Shown: positions 47,701 through 58,215, counted from the first letter of the stretch. The stretch is DNA of 64,000 nt from an uncultured Myxococcales bacterium (GCA_937910235.1 CALENB010000329.1:1-64000); one strand, 5' to 3'. Translations and numbers: made by a program. Notes: generated from the sequence alone by a model not told the origin.

Positions 47701-50420
47701 GCAAGCTGATGTGGCAGCTGGCGTTGCCCGGCCACGCTGGCGACCGACTTACGGCGGCGACACGTGCGCCCGGCGGTGGGCTGCTCTTGGTCGGCACGCG
47801 GCGGATCACCACGAAACCACGGGGGTTCATGGTGTCGCTCGCCGAGGATGGTCAAGTGCGGTGGCTCCGCGAGGCGCCGAACCCGAGCTTCTCGACGGGT
47901 GTGGTCGGGCTGGGCGATCACGGCGTGCGGATCGTCGGTCGCTCCATCGTCGCCGCGAAGCAGTTTCACGCGCTGGCGATCGGCGCCGACGGGCTTGGTA
48001 ATCCGGTCTTTTCGCGCACGATCACGGGCGCACCGATCGCGGAGGCCCTCGCCGTCATCGGCCACATCGACGACAGCGTCGCCGTCGTCGGCTACCAGAC
48101 CGATGCGGTCGGCCAGCAGCAAGGCTTCCTCTGGCGGGTCGGCGCGTTTGGTCATGAGTCGTGTTCAGGGCAGGGCAAGTGCGCCGGTAAGCAGCTCGCC
48201 GATTGTGACGACGGCGAACCCTGCACGGCGAACCACTGCGCGGCGGCGATCGGCTGCGTGTATGCCCCAGGCGCGGGCTACGCCTGCGATCCCGATGACG
48301 GCTGCCATCTCGACGGGGTCTGCGCGCTTCAGGCCTGCAAACCCGGGGCGAGGACGCGCCTCTTCACCCGCACCGGCGCCGCGACGGGCAACACCCGGCG
48401 CTGGACCGGCAGCCTCAGCCTGGCGCCGTCGGGTTGGCTGCTCTTTGGCCAGGACGACACCTACAAACCCGTGGTCGAGCGGGTAGACGCCACGGGCACG
48501 CCGCTCTGGTCGACGACGTTCCCCGACATCGACAAGTACACCGTCGCCATCCCCACCACGATCGGCGGCGCGGTGGCGACGGCGGACGGTGGCGCGGTGC
48601 TCGCGCTCAACCTGTACCGAACGGGTTTTGCGAACCGGTACGCCGGCGCCCGCAAGATCGACGCGGCTGGCGAGGAGGTCTGGCAGTTTGGCACCAACCC
48701 GAAGCTGGTGCAGGTCGATGGCCAGGCCAGCGATCTGGTCGGCATCCCGGGGAGCGCCGACGTGGTGCTGGTGACCCAGAAAGACGGCAGCACAGCGACG
48801 ATTCGGCTCGACGCAGCGGGCAAGAAGGTCTGGACGTCGAACACCTACTACAGCACCCAGTTCAAGCAGAAGATCGCCGAAGACCGCCGCGCTACCGCCT
48901 TGGGCCTCAGCGACGGCGGCGCGATCGTTGGTGTGACCCTCGCTGCGCCGGGTAGCGGTGACGCGGGGCCGTGGCGGCCGCATCTGCATCGCATCAACGG
49001 CCTAGGCGTGGTGACGTGGCATCGTGATCTGGACCAGATCGGCGCCGCCAAGCTGTCGCGCTTAGTCCGCCGGACAGACGGCGCGCTGCTCGCCGTCGGC
49101 TGGATCCCGACGCCTGCGCAGGAGGCCTCCCGGCTCTGGCTGGCGCGGTTCGACGAGGCGGGCAAGGTGTTGTGGCAGCGGGATCACAGGCTCGACGCGG
49201 AGCCGCGCGGTGTATCGGCGACGCCCGACGGCGGCCTGATCTTGCTCGGCACACAGCAGACGGCGTCCAAAACCCACGCCTTTCAGCTGGTGAAGGTTGG
49301 CCCAGGCGGCGGTGTGTGGTGGCAGCGCGCCCTCGCGCCGGCTGGCGTCTCGGCGCAGGCGGGCAGCTGGGACAGCGTCGGAGTCACCGCCGACGGCGGG
49401 CTGCTCGCGGTCGGCGCCTCCGCGGCCGGCACCCAGGCGTCGCAGGCGTTGATGATGCGTTTGGACCCGTGGGGCCACGTCAGCTGTGCGGAGGCGGGCA
49501 CGTGCGGCAAACAGGTGGGCAACGTCAAGACCAAGAGCTGCGACGACGCCAAGCCGTGCACCGTCGACCGCTGCGACCCCAAAACTGGGGATTGTAGCCA
49601 CACACCCGCGGCGGATGGGCTGGCGTGCGGCGACGCCAAGGTCTGCGTCGCTAGCGTGTGCACCGCCGAGCCCGAGGGGATGATCTTGGTCGCCAAGGGC
49701 AGCTTCTACATGGGCTGCAACGTGGCGGTGGAGACGTGCGGCGCCTACGAGCAGCCCGTGCGCAAGCTGGCCATGGCGAGCTTCTGGATGCAGCGCGGCG
49801 AGGCGACGTTTGGTCAGCTCAAGGGCTGCAGCGATCTGGGCAAGTGCGCCGTGCCCTATAAGTACACCATCGCCGCCCACGATCTACCGATCAGCGACAT
49901 CTCTTGGGTCGCGGCCCAGGCGTACTGCGGCTTCATCGGCGGGCGGCTGCCGTCCGAGGCGGAGTGGGAATACGCCGCGAAGGGCAGCTGCGCGATGATC
50001 GACGGCGACTGCGCCAAGGGCATGCCCGTGCACTATCGGCCTCTCACGATGAGCGCGTGTTCCTGGGCCAAAAGCACGCCAGCGTGGTCGTACGCCTACG
50101 GCTGCGGCAACAAAGTGCTGCACCGCGCCGGTCAGGCCAGCGGCGATCGCAGCCCGTGGGGGGTCCTCGATCTGATGGGCAGCATGCAGGAGTACACCCA
50201 CGACTATTTTGACACCGAGAGCTACAAGCTCGACTTCGCGCTGTTTCCGTTCGGCAAGGTGAACCCGACGAACCCGAACAACCGGGTCGTGCGCGGGGGC
50301 CACTTCTATGCGGGGACGCTCGACAAGGCGTATCGCCTCGCGTTGCGGACCAACGCCAACGCGGGCGGCCATCAGTATTCTGGCTTTCGCTGCGTGATCC
50401 CGATCCCAGTGACGCCGTAG
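44751..50420 (+). CDS. Giant lipoprotein with Cys repeats, propellers and FGE-sulfatase-like domain
   Basis: 1889 aa from the ATG at 44751, with GAGGAG upstream; the track start is 14 codons earlier. The lipobox is LPSAC. Residues about 30-780 are CTDC-type Cys repeats with GDLCNGxPxC units. Propeller-like repeats (WLLRVGADGKVKWQR) cover about 780-1140, and a second set covers about 1200-1570, with short Cys blocks between. The last about 250 residues (from GMILVAKGSFYMGCN) match the formylglycine-generating-enzyme/SUMF1 fold: GGRLPSEAEWEYAAKG, GVLDLMGSMQEYTHD, VVRGGHFY and YSGFRCV. Such domains are often non-catalytic carbohydrate- or ligand-binding modules (C-type-lectin-like). The layout is a stalk with two propellers and an FGE-like tip. 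Confidence 0.9.
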   Translation: MRVIPTRYGQLRGGARLRSLALLALVLALPSACASAPDADTSALAACSVATDCAVFDDGDPCTGVWVCAAGTCALDTATVVRCATDKDGLCATNVCDAKTATCALIPRNDGAACEDGDPCTIGDACATGGCKAGVANTCACSVTADCVKREDDDVCNGTLYCDTATFPYQCVVNPATVVICPDGGGCKIASCDPSDGSCSAVSKPDLTACDDGELCTQKDYCAKGSCVGGQNTCTCTTDGDCAAQEDGDLCSGTLYCEKISGSCKVNPTSVVVCPVLGNTACSQRVCQPATGLCLLNAVNQGKGCDDGDACTTAEVCQGGLCAGGTDTCACTADSDCKKAEDGNACNGTLFCNKQNGVCTVNPATVVTCPNGADTACKVNACALATGTCSPTAVELSKQICTAKTEITPETCRIEVLPSGAPSPTVLCDDGDPCTASDTCAKGSCSAGTQVCTCKTDGDCAKTDDGDLCNGVPFCDKGSGTCKPNPATVITCPTVDDTACLKRSCDAKTGKCPLKALENGDFCEDGSACTKGDVCVFGQCNPGANTCECQTNSDCLSKDDGDLCNGVPYCDKTDPKKPACKANAASVVFCLPGDAPCATQVCNPGTGACQPKPVVDGKACDDGTVCTKSSACQGGACKATSALQCDDNNACTFDTCDAKTGCSNVQANCVDGNSCTTDGCDAKTGVCSFPERAKGSPCDADQSGCTIGDSCVDGACKAGPAVVCQLGTKACEQAVCQAKASDAYQCVVAAKGDGAACDDGDVCSLSSTCSKGVCTATPGSVGLFSTGYDPGAGMKGSLRAIAALDGGDYLLGGVITGKSAADASWLLRVGADGKVKWQRKQTAKDGKGAGEIVALLPVSTVAVAALRNQPAGDAYIDVVGLDGKTVVLTAAVKATSGTIALAGGVALADGSLLLGGTRSSGASDYPWAGRVTASGVPMWAGDAAQKFIGRVIQTAAPAGDLVLLGESGVGVGARAWAGQVSPSGKLMWQLALPGHAGDRLTAATRAPGGGLLLVGTRRITTKPRGFMVSLAEDGQVRWLREAPNPSFSTGVVGLGDHGVRIVGRSIVAAKQFHALAIGADGLGNPVFSRTITGAPIAEALAVIGHIDDSVAVVGYQTDAVGQQQGFLWRVGAFGHESCSGQGKCAGKQLADCDDGEPCTANHCAAAIGCVYAPGAGYACDPDDGCHLDGVCALQACKPGARTRLFTRTGAATGNTRRWTGSLSLAPSGWLLFGQDDTYKPVVERVDATGTPLWSTTFPDIDKYTVAIPTTIGGAVATADGGAVLALNLYRTGFANRYAGARKIDAAGEEVWQFGTNPKLVQVDGQASDLVGIPGSADVVLVTQKDGSTATIRLDAAGKKVWTSNTYYSTQFKQKIAEDRRATALGLSDGGAIVGVTLAAPGSGDAGPWRPHLHRINGLGVVTWHRDLDQIGAAKLSRLVRRTDGALLAVGWIPTPAQEASRLWLARFDEAGKVLWQRDHRLDAEPRGVSATPDGGLILLGTQQTASKTHAFQLVKVGPGGGVWWQRALAPAGVSAQAGSWDSVGVTADGGLLAVGASAAGTQASQALMMRLDPWGHVSCAEAGTCGKQVGNVKTKSCDDAKPCTVDRCDPKTGDCSHTPAADGLACGDAKVCVASVCTAEPEGMILVAKGSFYMGCNVAVETCGAYEQPVRKLAMASFWMQRGEATFGQLKGCSDLGKCAVPYKYTIAAHDLPISDISWVAAQAYCGFIGGRLPSEAEWEYAAKGSCAMIDGDCAKGMPVHYRPLTMSACSWAKSTPAWSYAYGCGNKVLHRAGQASGDRSPWGVLDLMGSMQEYTHDYFDTESYKLDFALFPFGKVNPTNPNNRVVRGGHFYAGTLDKAYRLALRTNANAGGHQYSGFRCVIPIPVTP

Positions 50421-50450
50421 CGACCATTGTGGCGCGTCGGGAACCCGCCG

Positions 50451-53400
50451 CTACCGCCGCAGCGCCACGGCTGTCGGCGACTGCAACGCGCCGTCGATCA
50501 ACGCCTGCACCGGCCCCTCATAGACGATAGTACCGCCCTTATCGCCGCCACCGGGCCCCAGATCGACCAGCCAATCCGCCTCCCGCAGCACGTCGAGGTT
50601 GTGTTCGATCACCACCACGGTATCGCCGCGATCCACCAGCTCGTGCAGCACGTCTAGCAGCTTGCGTTGGTCCGCCAAGTGCAGGCCCGTCGAGGGTTCA
50701 TCCAGCACATACAGCGTCTCGTGGCGGCGCTGCTTGGCGAGCTCGGCGCAGACCTTGATGCGCTGGGCCTCCCCGCCCGACAGGGTGTTGCTGCCTTGAC
50801 CGATGCGCAGATAACCGAGGCCGACCTTCTCCGCCAACGCCAGCGGCCGGTGCACCGTGCGCAAGCGCTGGAAGTGCGCCGCCGCCTCCGAGATGCTCAT
50901 GGCGAGCACGTCCGCGATGGTGGCGCCACGCAGCTGCACCCGCAGGGTTTGGCGGCTGTAGCGCGCGCCGCCGCACGTCTCACAAGGCACATACACCGTC
51001 GGTAGGAAGCTCATGTCGACCTTGATGACGCCCGCGCCCTGACACGTCTCGCAGCGGCCTCCTTTCACGTTGAACGAGAAATGCTTGGCTTTGAGGCCGA
51101 GGATCTTGGCTTCTGGCTGCGCGGCGAACTGTTTGCGGATGCCGTCCCACACCCCCAGATAGGTCGCCGGGCAGGATCGCGGCGTGCGGCCGATGGGGCT
51201 CTGATCGACCTCGACGACGCGGCCGAGGCCCTGCAAGCCCGTGATGTCCGCGATCTCGTCGTCCACGGTGATGGCCGCCGCGTCGCCGTGCACCAGCGGG
51301 CCGCCGACGCCGACCAGCAGGTCGCGGACCAGGGTCGATTTGCCTGAGCCGCTCACCCCCGAGATGCCGTTGAGCCGGCCACGCGCGATGGTCGCGTCGA
51401 CCCGACGCAGGTTGTTGCGTCGCGCGCCGCGCAAGCTGATCCGCGGAGAATCCGGCGTCACAGCGCGGGCCTCATGCCGCGAGCGCCGCAACGTCGGGTC
51501 GGCCAACATCCGACCGGTCGGCGAGTCGGGATCGGCGAGCAGGTCGGCCAAGGAGCCGGCGTGTAGCACCGCGCCGCCGAGCTCACCGCCACCGGGGCCG
51601 AGCTCCACGACGTGATCGGCGCGCCGGATCGTCTCTTCGTCGTGCTCGACGACGATGAGGCCGTTGCCCCGCGCGATGAGGTGATCAAAGGCCGCCAGCA
51701 GCCGCTGGTTGTCGGCGGGATGGAGCCCGATGGTCGGCTCGTCGAGCACGTATAAGACGCCACGCAGATTGGAGCTGAGCTGGCTGGCGAGCCGAATGCG
51801 CTGGCTCTCCCCGCCCGACAGGGTCACCGCGCTGCGGTCGAGGCTCAGGTAGTCGAGGCCGACGTCGAGCAGGAACGCGCACCGCGCCGCCACCTCTCGC
51901 ACGATGGGATCGGCGACAGCGGCGTCGCGGCTGCTCCACACCACCGCAGACAGAAACACCGTCAGCTGTTGCGGGTTCATCGCGCTCAGCTCGTGGATGC
52001 CTTTGCCGGCGACGGAGACCTCAAGCGCCTCGGACCGCAGCCGCGCGCCGTCACAGCTCGGGCACCACGCCAACCGCCGCCGCTCCTCCTGCTCGCCCTC
52101 GCGCAGCTCGCCCTCCTCCAACTCTTGCAGCGCGGCGGGTGTCTCGGCCTCCACCTTCGCCGCGCGCGCCGACTTGGGCCGACCCGCGATCGGCGTTGGT
52201 GTCTCGTCGGGCGCCATGCCCGAGCCCCGACAGTCTGGGCACCAGCCGCGCGTCGACGTGAAGCTAAACAGCAGCGGATCGAGGCCCGTCGCTCTGCGGC
52301 CCGTGGCGCTGCCGGCGGGATCGACCTCAAAACTGTGCACGCCGCTCGCCGCCGTGCGCACCCGCACCTGGCCGTCGCCTGCGTTCATGGCCGCGGTGAT
52401 GGCCGCCTCCAGCACCTCGGGGCGCCACTGGCCGGGGCGCCCCTGGACCATGTGCGTCATGGCTGGCTCAGGAGCGAGCACCACCAGCACATCGTCGATG
52501 TCGTGGGCGACGTAGCGGCGCAGCGGCGGCACGGCGGCGATGGGACACAGCGCGTCATCGATATGAATCCAGGTGCGCCCGGCGCGCTCGGCGCGCTCGA
52601 TGACGTCGCGATGAAAGCCCTTGCGGCCCCGCACCAGCGGCACCATGACGTAGAGCGGCGCGGTCGCCGGCAGCGCGGCGACCTGCAGCGCCACCTCCGC
52701 CGGTGTACGCACGGCCAGCGCGCCTTCGTGGGCGGCGGAGACCCGACCGCAGCGGGCGAACAGCAACCGCAGGTAGCTTTGGATGTCCGTCAGGGTGCCG
52801 ACGGTGGAGCGGCTGCCGCCGCGCGTGGTGCGCTGGGCGATGGCGATGGTCGGCGGCAGCCCGCGCAGGCTGTCGACATCGGGGCGGCTCACAGGCGGCA
52901 GATATTGGCGGGCGTAGGGCGACAAGCAGTCGAGGAAACGGCGCTGGCCTTCGGCGAAGACCACGTCAAAGGCGAGCGACGACTTGCCGGAGCCCGACAG
53001 CCCGGTGATCACCGTCAGCCCATCGCGCGGCAGATCGACGCTGATGTTGCGGAGGTTGTGCACCCTGGCGCCGCGCACCTCGACGTGGCCCGGGTCGTCC
53101 AAGGCCTCGGCGATGGCGAGGTTCGGCCGGGCTGCGATCGTCGCCGCTGGCGCTGTAGCCCCGTCCAGATGGGCCCGCAGCCACTGGCCGGTCGCCGTGG
53201 CGCCCAGCTCAGCGAGCCGTGCGGGCGGGCCCTGAAAGAGCAGCGATCCCCCGCCGGGGCCGCCTTCAGGTCCGAGCTCGACGACATGATCAGCGGCGGC
53301 GATCACGTCGAGGTGATGCTCAACCACCACCACGGTGTTGCCCGCCGCCACGAGCTTGCGCAGGCTGTTCAACAAGACCCGCACATCGTCGAGATGCAAC

Positions 53401-56108
53401 CCCGTGGACGGCTCATCGAGCAGGAACAAGGCCTGCTGCGTACGCTGGCAGAGCAGATGCCATGCGACTTTGAGGCGCTGGGACTCGCCGCCAGACAGCG
53501 TGCTGAGGGGCTGGCCAAGCCGCAGGTAGCCGAGCCCCAGCTCGCACATCGCCAGGGCCGGGCGGGCGAGCTTGCGGTCGTCGGCGAAACGCTCGGCGAT
53601 CTCGTGAGCTGTGGCGCTGAGGAAATCCGCGGCCGACATGCCGCGCACCTTCACATCGAGCACCTCGGGGCCAAAGCGGCGGCCTTCGCAGGCTTCGCAC
53701 GTGACCCGCACGTCCGAGAGGAACTGCATGTCGACGACCTCGAGCCCGGCGCCGTTGCAGACCGTGCAGCGACCGCCGGGCCGATTGAACGAGAACATCG
53801 ACGTGGTGTAGTCGCGTTCTTGCGCCAGCTCGGTCGCCGCCAAGCGCTGGCGCACGGCGTCCCAGAGCTTGAGGTAGGTCGCTGGGTTGGCGCGGCTGTT
53901 GCCGACCACGGCGGCTTGCTCGACGAGCACCACGTCATCGAGCCCGTCCGTGCCTTCGAGGCCACCAAACGCTCCCGGTGTCTCCGTGGGGCGGCCGAGT
54001 TGGCGCAGCATGGCGCGGTGCAGGACCTCCTCGACCAGCGTCGATTTGCCGGAGCCGCTGACGCCGCAGACCACGTTGAGCCGGCCGCGCTTGAAGCGCA
54101 CACGGCCGCCCTTGAGGTTGCGCGCCTGGGGTTCGATCACCGCCAGCCAGGGGCTCCCGGCGCCGAGCGTCGTCCGCTCGCGGTCGAGCAGGCGGGCCCG
54201 CTTGGCGATGGTGCGTGACATGTCGCGATCGGTCGCCGCCCGCTCGCGCAGCGCCTCGCCGTGCGCGAGCGGCGCCGGCGCAGTCTCGCGGACGTGGCGC
54301 CGGCCGAGGAGGTAGTCGGCCGTCAGGCTACCTGAGACGCCGGCGAGGTCCGCTGGCGGCCCGGAGAACAGCAGCTCGCCGCCGTGTTCACCCGCGCCCG
54401 GGCCAAGGTCGATGAGGTGATCGGCCGCGGCGATGAGCGCCGGATCGTGCTCGACCATGACCACGGTGTTCCCCGCCGCTTTGAGGCGACCGAGGATGCC
54501 AAGCAGCCGCTCGTTGTCGCGCGGATGCAGCCCGACGCTGGGTTCATCGAGCACGTACAGCACCGAGCTCAGCCCGCTCGAGAGGGCCGTCACAAGCTGC
54601 ACACGCTGTAGCTCACCGCCGGACAGGGTGCGACCCGGGCGTCCGAGCGTCAGGTAACCGAGGCCCAGCTCGCCAAGCAGCGCCACGCGGCGTGCCAACT
54701 CCGCGAGCGGACGCGCCGCCGCGCCACCGTCTGCCAGCCCAGCGATCCAGCCTTGCAGCACCTCGATGGGGGTCTGCAGCCACACGGGCAGCGCCGCGCC
54801 GGCGACCTGCCAACCGAGCGCCTCGGGCTGCAAGCGCGCGCCATCGCAGGCGGGACACGTCACATACTTGCGATACCGGCTCAGCAGCACCCGCACGTGC
54901 ATCCGGTAGGTGCGGGTCTCCAGCCACGCGAACCACTCCCGCAGCCCCCAAAATCGGGGCGCGCCGGGGAAGGCCGTGACGCGTTCGGGATCGTAGCCGT
55001 CCATCAGCCAGCCGCGCGTGGCTTCGCTTAGGTCGGCCCACGGCACCTGCTGATCGATCTCGGCGGCCTGGCAAAACGCGTCGAGCTGCTCTCGCTCCCA
55101 GGTGGTGCGCTCCGTCGTCCAGGGCTTGATGGCGCCGTCGGCCAAGCTCAGGCCCTCGTCGGGCAGACATCGGGCTTCGTCGAGCGCCATGATGCGACCA
55201 AAGCCGTTGCACGTCTCGCAGGCGCCGACCGGCGAGTTCCAGGAGAACAGGTTGGGCGATGGATCGGGGGTCTCGTGGTCACACGTCTCACAGCGCAGCG
55301 CCGATGACGCGCGGTGTCGAATGAGCGGCGCCGCCTTCTTGGCGCCGCGCGTTGGGGCGTCGGTCTCCGTCACCGCGTGGAGCCCCGTAGTCGCTGCGAG
55401 CGCGTCGCCCTCAAGCCACAGGTGCACCTCGCCGTCGCCGCGCCGCAGCGCTTCGTGCACCGATTCGAACAGCCGGTCGGCTTCGGTCGCGTCGATCTTC
55501 AGTCGGTCGACCAGCACGTCGACCGGCTCTCCGGGGGTGAACGTCTCCAGCGGCGCGACTCTCTGATCTTTCCATTGACGATGCAGCCCGGCCCGCGCCA
55601 GCTCCCGCAGCGCCAGCTCGCCACCGCTTCGGAGCTGCAGCGGAAAGGTGATCACCGCGCGCCGACCCGACGCGTGGTTGAGGAGGGCTTCCACCACCTG
55701 CACCGTCTGTAGTCGCGCCATGGGGCCGTGGCCATTGGGGCACGTCGGCAGCGCGGCGCTGGCGAAGACGACCTTGAGGTACTCCGAGATCTCCGTCAGC
55801 GTCGCCACGGTGCTACGCGCCGCGCGCAGCCGTTTGCCCTGCTCCAGCGCGACGGTGGGCAGGATCCCGGTGATCTCGTCTGCCTCAGGGCGGTCCATCC
55901 GCTCGAGAAACTGGCGCGCGTAGCTGCTCAGACACTCGACGTAGCGGCGCTGTCCCTCCGCGTAGAGCGTGTCGAACGCGAGCGAGCTCTTGCCGGAGCC
56001 GCTGACCCCGGTGATGACGGTGATCTGGCGGAGCGGGATGTCGAGGTCAAACCCGCGCAGGTTGTTCTGGCGTATCCCACGCAGGCGGATGACATCGGGC
56101 TCATTCAT
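50451..56108 (-). CDS. uvrA: Double-length UvrA, excinuclease ABC subunit A
   Basis: 1885 aa from the ATG at 56108, roughly twice the usual about 940-970 aa. Two complete UvrA units are fused. Walker A motifs ([19 protein letters not shown]) occur near residues 36, 688, 1037 and 1588. LSGGE signatures occur near 494, 870, 1431 and 1774, each with a DEPSxGLH Walker B/D-loop. Zinc-finger CxxC pairs are visible in [12 protein letters not shown]...[16 protein letters not shown]...[22 protein letters not shown] and CETCQGAG...CETCGG. UvrA recognises DNA lesions and loads UvrB in nucleotide excision repair, normally as a dimer. The fusion gives an intramolecular dimer, as reported for tandem UvrA proteins in chlamydiae and some other bacteria. 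The ncRNA is divergently transcribed upstream. Confidence 0.95.
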   Translation of the reverse strand: MNEPDVIRLRGIRQNNLRGFDLDIPLRQITVITGVSGSGKSSLAFDTLYAEGQRRYVECLSSYARQFLERMDRPEADEITGILPTVALEQGKRLRAARSTVATLTEISEYLKVVFASAALPTCPNGHGPMARLQTVQVVEALLNHASGRRAVITFPLQLRSGGELALRELARAGLHRQWKDQRVAPLETFTPGEPVDVLVDRLKIDATEADRLFESVHEALRRGDGEVHLWLEGDALAATTGLHAVTETDAPTRGAKKAAPLIRHRASSALRCETCDHETPDPSPNLFSWNSPVGACETCNGFGRIMALDEARCLPDEGLSLADGAIKPWTTERTTWEREQLDAFCQAAEIDQQVPWADLSEATRGWLMDGYDPERVTAFPGAPRFWGLREWFAWLETRTYRMHVRVLLSRYRKYVTCPACDGARLQPEALGWQVAGAALPVWLQTPIEVLQGWIAGLADGGAAARPLAELARRVALLGELGLGYLTLGRPGRTLSGGELQRVQLVTALSSGLSSVLYVLDEPSVGLHPRDNERLLGILGRLKAAGNTVVMVEHDPALIAAADHLIDLGPGAGEHGGELLFSGPPADLAGVSGSLTADYLLGRRHVRETAPAPLAHGEALRERAATDRDMSRTIAKRARLLDRERTTLGAGSPWLAVIEPQARNLKGGRVRFKRGRLNVVCGVSGSGKSTLVEEVLHRAMLRQLGRPTETPGAFGGLEGTDGLDDVVLVEQAAVVGNSRANPATYLKLWDAVRQRLAATELAQERDYTTSMFSFNRPGGRCTVCNGAGLEVVDMQFLSDVRVTCEACEGRRFGPEVLDVKVRGMSAADFLSATAHEIAERFADDRKLARPALAMCELGLGYLRLGQPLSTLSGGESQRLKVAWHLLCQRTQQALFLLDEPSTGLHLDDVRVLLNSLRKLVAAGNTVVVVEHHLDVIAAADHVVELGPEGGPGGGSLLFQGPPARLAELGATATGQWLRAHLDGATAPAATIAARPNLAIAEALDDPGHVEVRGARVHNLRNISVDLPRDGLTVITGLSGSGKSSLAFDVVFAEGQRRFLDCLSPYARQYLPPVSRPDVDSLRGLPPTIAIAQRTTRGGSRSTVGTLTDIQSYLRLLFARCGRVSAAHEGALAVRTPAEVALQVAALPATAPLYVMVPLVRGRKGFHRDVIERAERAGRTWIHIDDALCPIAAVPPLRRYVAHDIDDVLVVLAPEPAMTHMVQGRPGQWRPEVLEAAITAAMNAGDGQVRVRTAASGVHSFEVDPAGSATGRRATGLDPLLFSFTSTRGWCPDCRGSGMAPDETPTPIAGRPKSARAAKVEAETPAALQELEEGELREGEQEERRRLAWCPSCDGARLRSEALEVSVAGKGIHELSAMNPQQLTVFLSAVVWSSRDAAVADPIVREVAARCAFLLDVGLDYLSLDRSAVTLSGGESQRIRLASQLSSNLRGVLYVLDEPTIGLHPADNQRLLAAFDHLIARGNGLIVVEHDEETIRRADHVVELGPGGGELGGAVLHAGSLADLLADPDSPTGRMLADPTLRRSRHEARAVTPDSPRISLRGARRNNLRRVDATIARGRLNGISGVSGSGKSTLVRDLLVGVGGPLVHGDAAAITVDDEIADITGLQGLGRVVEVDQSPIGRTPRSCPATYLGVWDGIRKQFAAQPEAKILGLKAKHFSFNVKGGRCETCQGAGVIKVDMSFLPTVYVPCETCGGARYSRQTLRVQLRGATIADVLAMSISEAAAHFQRLRTVHRPLALAEKVGLGYLRIGQGSNTLSGGEAQRIKVCAELAKQRRHETLYVLDEPSTGLHLADQRKLLDVLHELVDRGDTVVVIEHNLDVLREADWLVDLGPGGGDKGGTIVYEGPVQALIDGALQSPTAVALRR

Positions 56109-56280
56109 GGGCGGGCTCCGCGGCAGGGTCGAGCGGGACCTGTCGAGCCCGCGGCGCAGTGTGCGGCGGCGGCAAAAAAAACCCAACATACGGCAAAAAA
56201 TCGGTCGCAAAAGCGCGCGTTTCGCCGTCAGAATGGCTCTCTCCAGCCATACGCTGTTGACAATAAAGCGTAAAACAAAA

Positions 56281-56321
56281 GTGACAGGTATGTGACAGAA
56301 ACGTGTTGACGGGGTGTCACA
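56281..56321. promoter_or_regulatory. GTGACA direct/inverted repeats overlapping the ncRNA promoter
   Basis: GTGACAG occurs at 56281 and again at 56292. TGTGACA (56291-56297) and TGTCACA (56315-56321) form a perfect inverted repeat flanking the -35 hexamer, with the right arm inside the promoter spacer. This placement fits a repressor or activator operator that controls the RNA, possibly also uvrA on the other strand. Confidence 0.55.
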
Positions 56322-56333
56322 AAGCTGTATAGT
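56306..56333 (+). promoter_or_regulatory. Near-consensus sigma-70 promoter of the large ncRNA
   Basis: TTGACG (56306-56311), a 16-bp spacer and TATAGT (56328-56333) give the strongest promoter match I noticed in the window. The predicted transcription start is about 56340-56342. Confidence 0.75.
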
Positions 56334-56340
56334 CGCCCTC

Positions 56341-58068
56341 GTTGAACGGCACTAAGGAGCTGATCGCACTGAGGGTCCACAAGACGGCATTCCTTCGCGG
56401 AGCGCAAGTCGGGGACACAAACCTCAAGGGGGGAGGCAGCGCTCGAAAGAGGCAAGCCAACCCGCGGTTCTTTGACACTCTGCAGAGCAGGTACCAGACC
56501 GATACGCTAGTTGAGCGTGCTGTCTCCAGGGAGACGACTCTTCGGAGTCGACTTCAAGAAGTGGCATGAAGCAGCGAGCCGGACGGGCCAAGAGAGCGAG
56601 GTATCCGAAAGGGTGCTCCGAAGGAAGGTTCAGAAAGCGCGAATCGAGGGAAGTACCGAAACCCATGAGAGGAGGGGGCGGCGCGAGAGAGCGCGAGGCC
56701 GAGAGGAGGGAGTCATCGTCAAGCAATTGGCGGCGGGTCACAAATCGAAGCGCGTGTGAAGACGTGACGTCGCCGAGAAGAGCGGGGAGAAATCCTCGGA
56801 GAGGCGAAAGCCCAAGAGAGGAACGGGTGTTGGGAACCGGGTAATACCGGTCCGGCGCAACGGACCTTGCTGATGCATGAATCCTCAGGGCCCCAATTTG
56901 TCGACACGTATGGCGGTCGGCGGCAAAGACTGCGGCGACGCAGTTCGAGACGTCGGAGAGTTGTGCGGGGCGGCACGATTAAGGGCGAAGAGGGCAGGAT
57001 GCGCCGTGAGGCGTGGAAGGCTACAGCGAGGGGGAAACCTCTGAAGGGAGAAACCCCATGGACGCTTTCGGCATGAAATAGGGCTGAAAGGTGAAGAGCG
57101 GAATAAAGCGTCAAGAGGTTGAGAAAACCTGAAGGCGCAGCGGAGCTGGGCGAGGTAAACCCAGTGTAAGTCGCTGCTTTTCACTGATGGCGTCGAAGGG
57201 GCACCAAAGCCTAAGAGTGTGTGGTTACGGATCGACTGGGAGGAAGTCTGAGCGGCGTTGAAAGCGGGGTTAAAGCCGCGGAAGAGGCCGGTTGGGTGGA
57301 GTCGCTAGGTCTGAAAAGGTAGTGAGCGCGAGGAAAGCGAAGGGGGAAGCAGGGGAGCGGCCGAGAGGTTGTGAAGCTACGGAAACCAAGCAGAACACGC
57401 GTGGGACAGGGCGAACCGCTTGCGGGGAGTCGTGAACGCAGTCGCTGCGCGGACAGGTCGAAGTGGAAGCTTGGGGCGAGAGTCACAGGTGAAAGCGTCG
57501 AGGTGGAGAGTTGGACGTGTAAGCGGACGGCAGGAAGCTCCAGGGCGGAGAAGTGGAAGAGGTGGCGTTGAGGGTCAGCACCGCGAGGTGGGGGCAGGAG
57601 ATGGCGCTGATGAAGCGGACTACAGGGGATGACGTAGCGGAATCGTCGAGGATAGACGCTGAACGCAAGCTGAAGGAACAAGAGTGGATGCCGAGGCTGA
57701 GTTGATTAGTCTCGGCAAGCCGGAGGGTGAGTACCGCGAAGGTCGGGAATGTGAAGGTTGTGCCCGCAAGGGTTGAGCTGGAGCGTGACTAAGGCCATGG
57801 CGGGTATACGAAACCAATGACGTACCAGGTCTCCGGTCTGAAGACGCTGAAGTTTATGGTAATGCGAGGAGTGGATACGCCGCAGGTGGTGACACAGGCG
57901 CGCGCAACTCGATGACGAAGAGTTCATGAAGGGCCAGTTGGCGCTAAGGGGAGACCCGAGGTGCAGGCTGCCCGAGTGAAGACACACGCTGAAAGGCGCA
58001 ACTCATGGGCGGTCAGTTCTGCCAGACAACCGGAGAGACCCGGATCGCGCAAGCGGTCCGGGTTTTTT
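56341..58068 (+). ncRNA. Candidate novel large structured non-coding RNA, about 1.73 kb
   Basis: No credible protein frame spans this region; ORFs on both strands are short and unlike proteins. The + strand is purine-rich, as in ribosomal RNA, and differs from the flanking coding DNA. Local hairpins with favoured tetraloops are frequent: CGACTC-UUCG-GAGUCG (56535-56550), GUAUCC-GAAA-GGGUGC (56601-56616), GGC-GAAA-GCC (56803-56812), ACUGCG-GCGA-CGCAGU (56929-56944), GCGCC-GUGA-GGCGU (57001-57014) and GCCC-GCAA-GGGU (57762-57773). Others are ACGCU/AGCGU (56504-56518), GUCUC/GAGAC (56522-56535), ACCGG/CCGGU (56836-56851), AGGUU/AACCU (57116-57130) and GCCGAG/CUCGGC (57690-57716). A 6-bp closing helix GACGCU/AGCGUC (57061-57066 with 57107-57112) bounds a domain of about 50 nt. 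It starts at a strong promoter and ends at an intrinsic terminator. I find no 16S/23S/5S, tmRNA, RNase P or group I/II intron core motifs. Possible relatives to test are the ornate large RNAs GOLLD, ROOL and OLE. Confidence 0.82.
58038..58068 (+). terminator. Intrinsic terminator of the large ncRNA
   Basis: An 11-bp stem, ACCCGGATCGC / GCGGTCCGGGT, with one T-G wobble and a GCAA loop, is followed by a run of T residues to 58068. Confidence 0.92.
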
Positions 58069-58122
58069 CGTTTTGCGGCCGCTGGGTCTCGGTTGCGTCG
58101 TCGGCTGCGCCCAGCGTCCAGC

Positions 58123-58154
58123 GCGCCTTGTGCGCGGCGCGCCTTGTGCGCGGC
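58123..58154. repeat. 16-bp tandem duplication
   Basis: GCGCCTTGTGCGCGGC is repeated twice head to tail between the ncRNA terminator and the CotH-like gene. Confidence 0.85.
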
Positions 58155-58215
58155 GCGCCAGCCGCTCGGCTACGTTCTATTTCCGTAGTGCTGGGGGGAG
58201 TGCTAGAACCCAGCC

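Noticed and set aside
56719-57817. Short ORFs on both strands in the RNA region
   Set aside because: They are short, overlap in all frames and show no protein-like composition.
56341-58068. Possible ribosomal RNA gene, because of purine-rich structured sequence
   Set aside because: None of the universal 16S or 23S core sequences (for example the 530 loop, 790 loop, sarcin-ricin loop) are present, and the length and ends do not fit.
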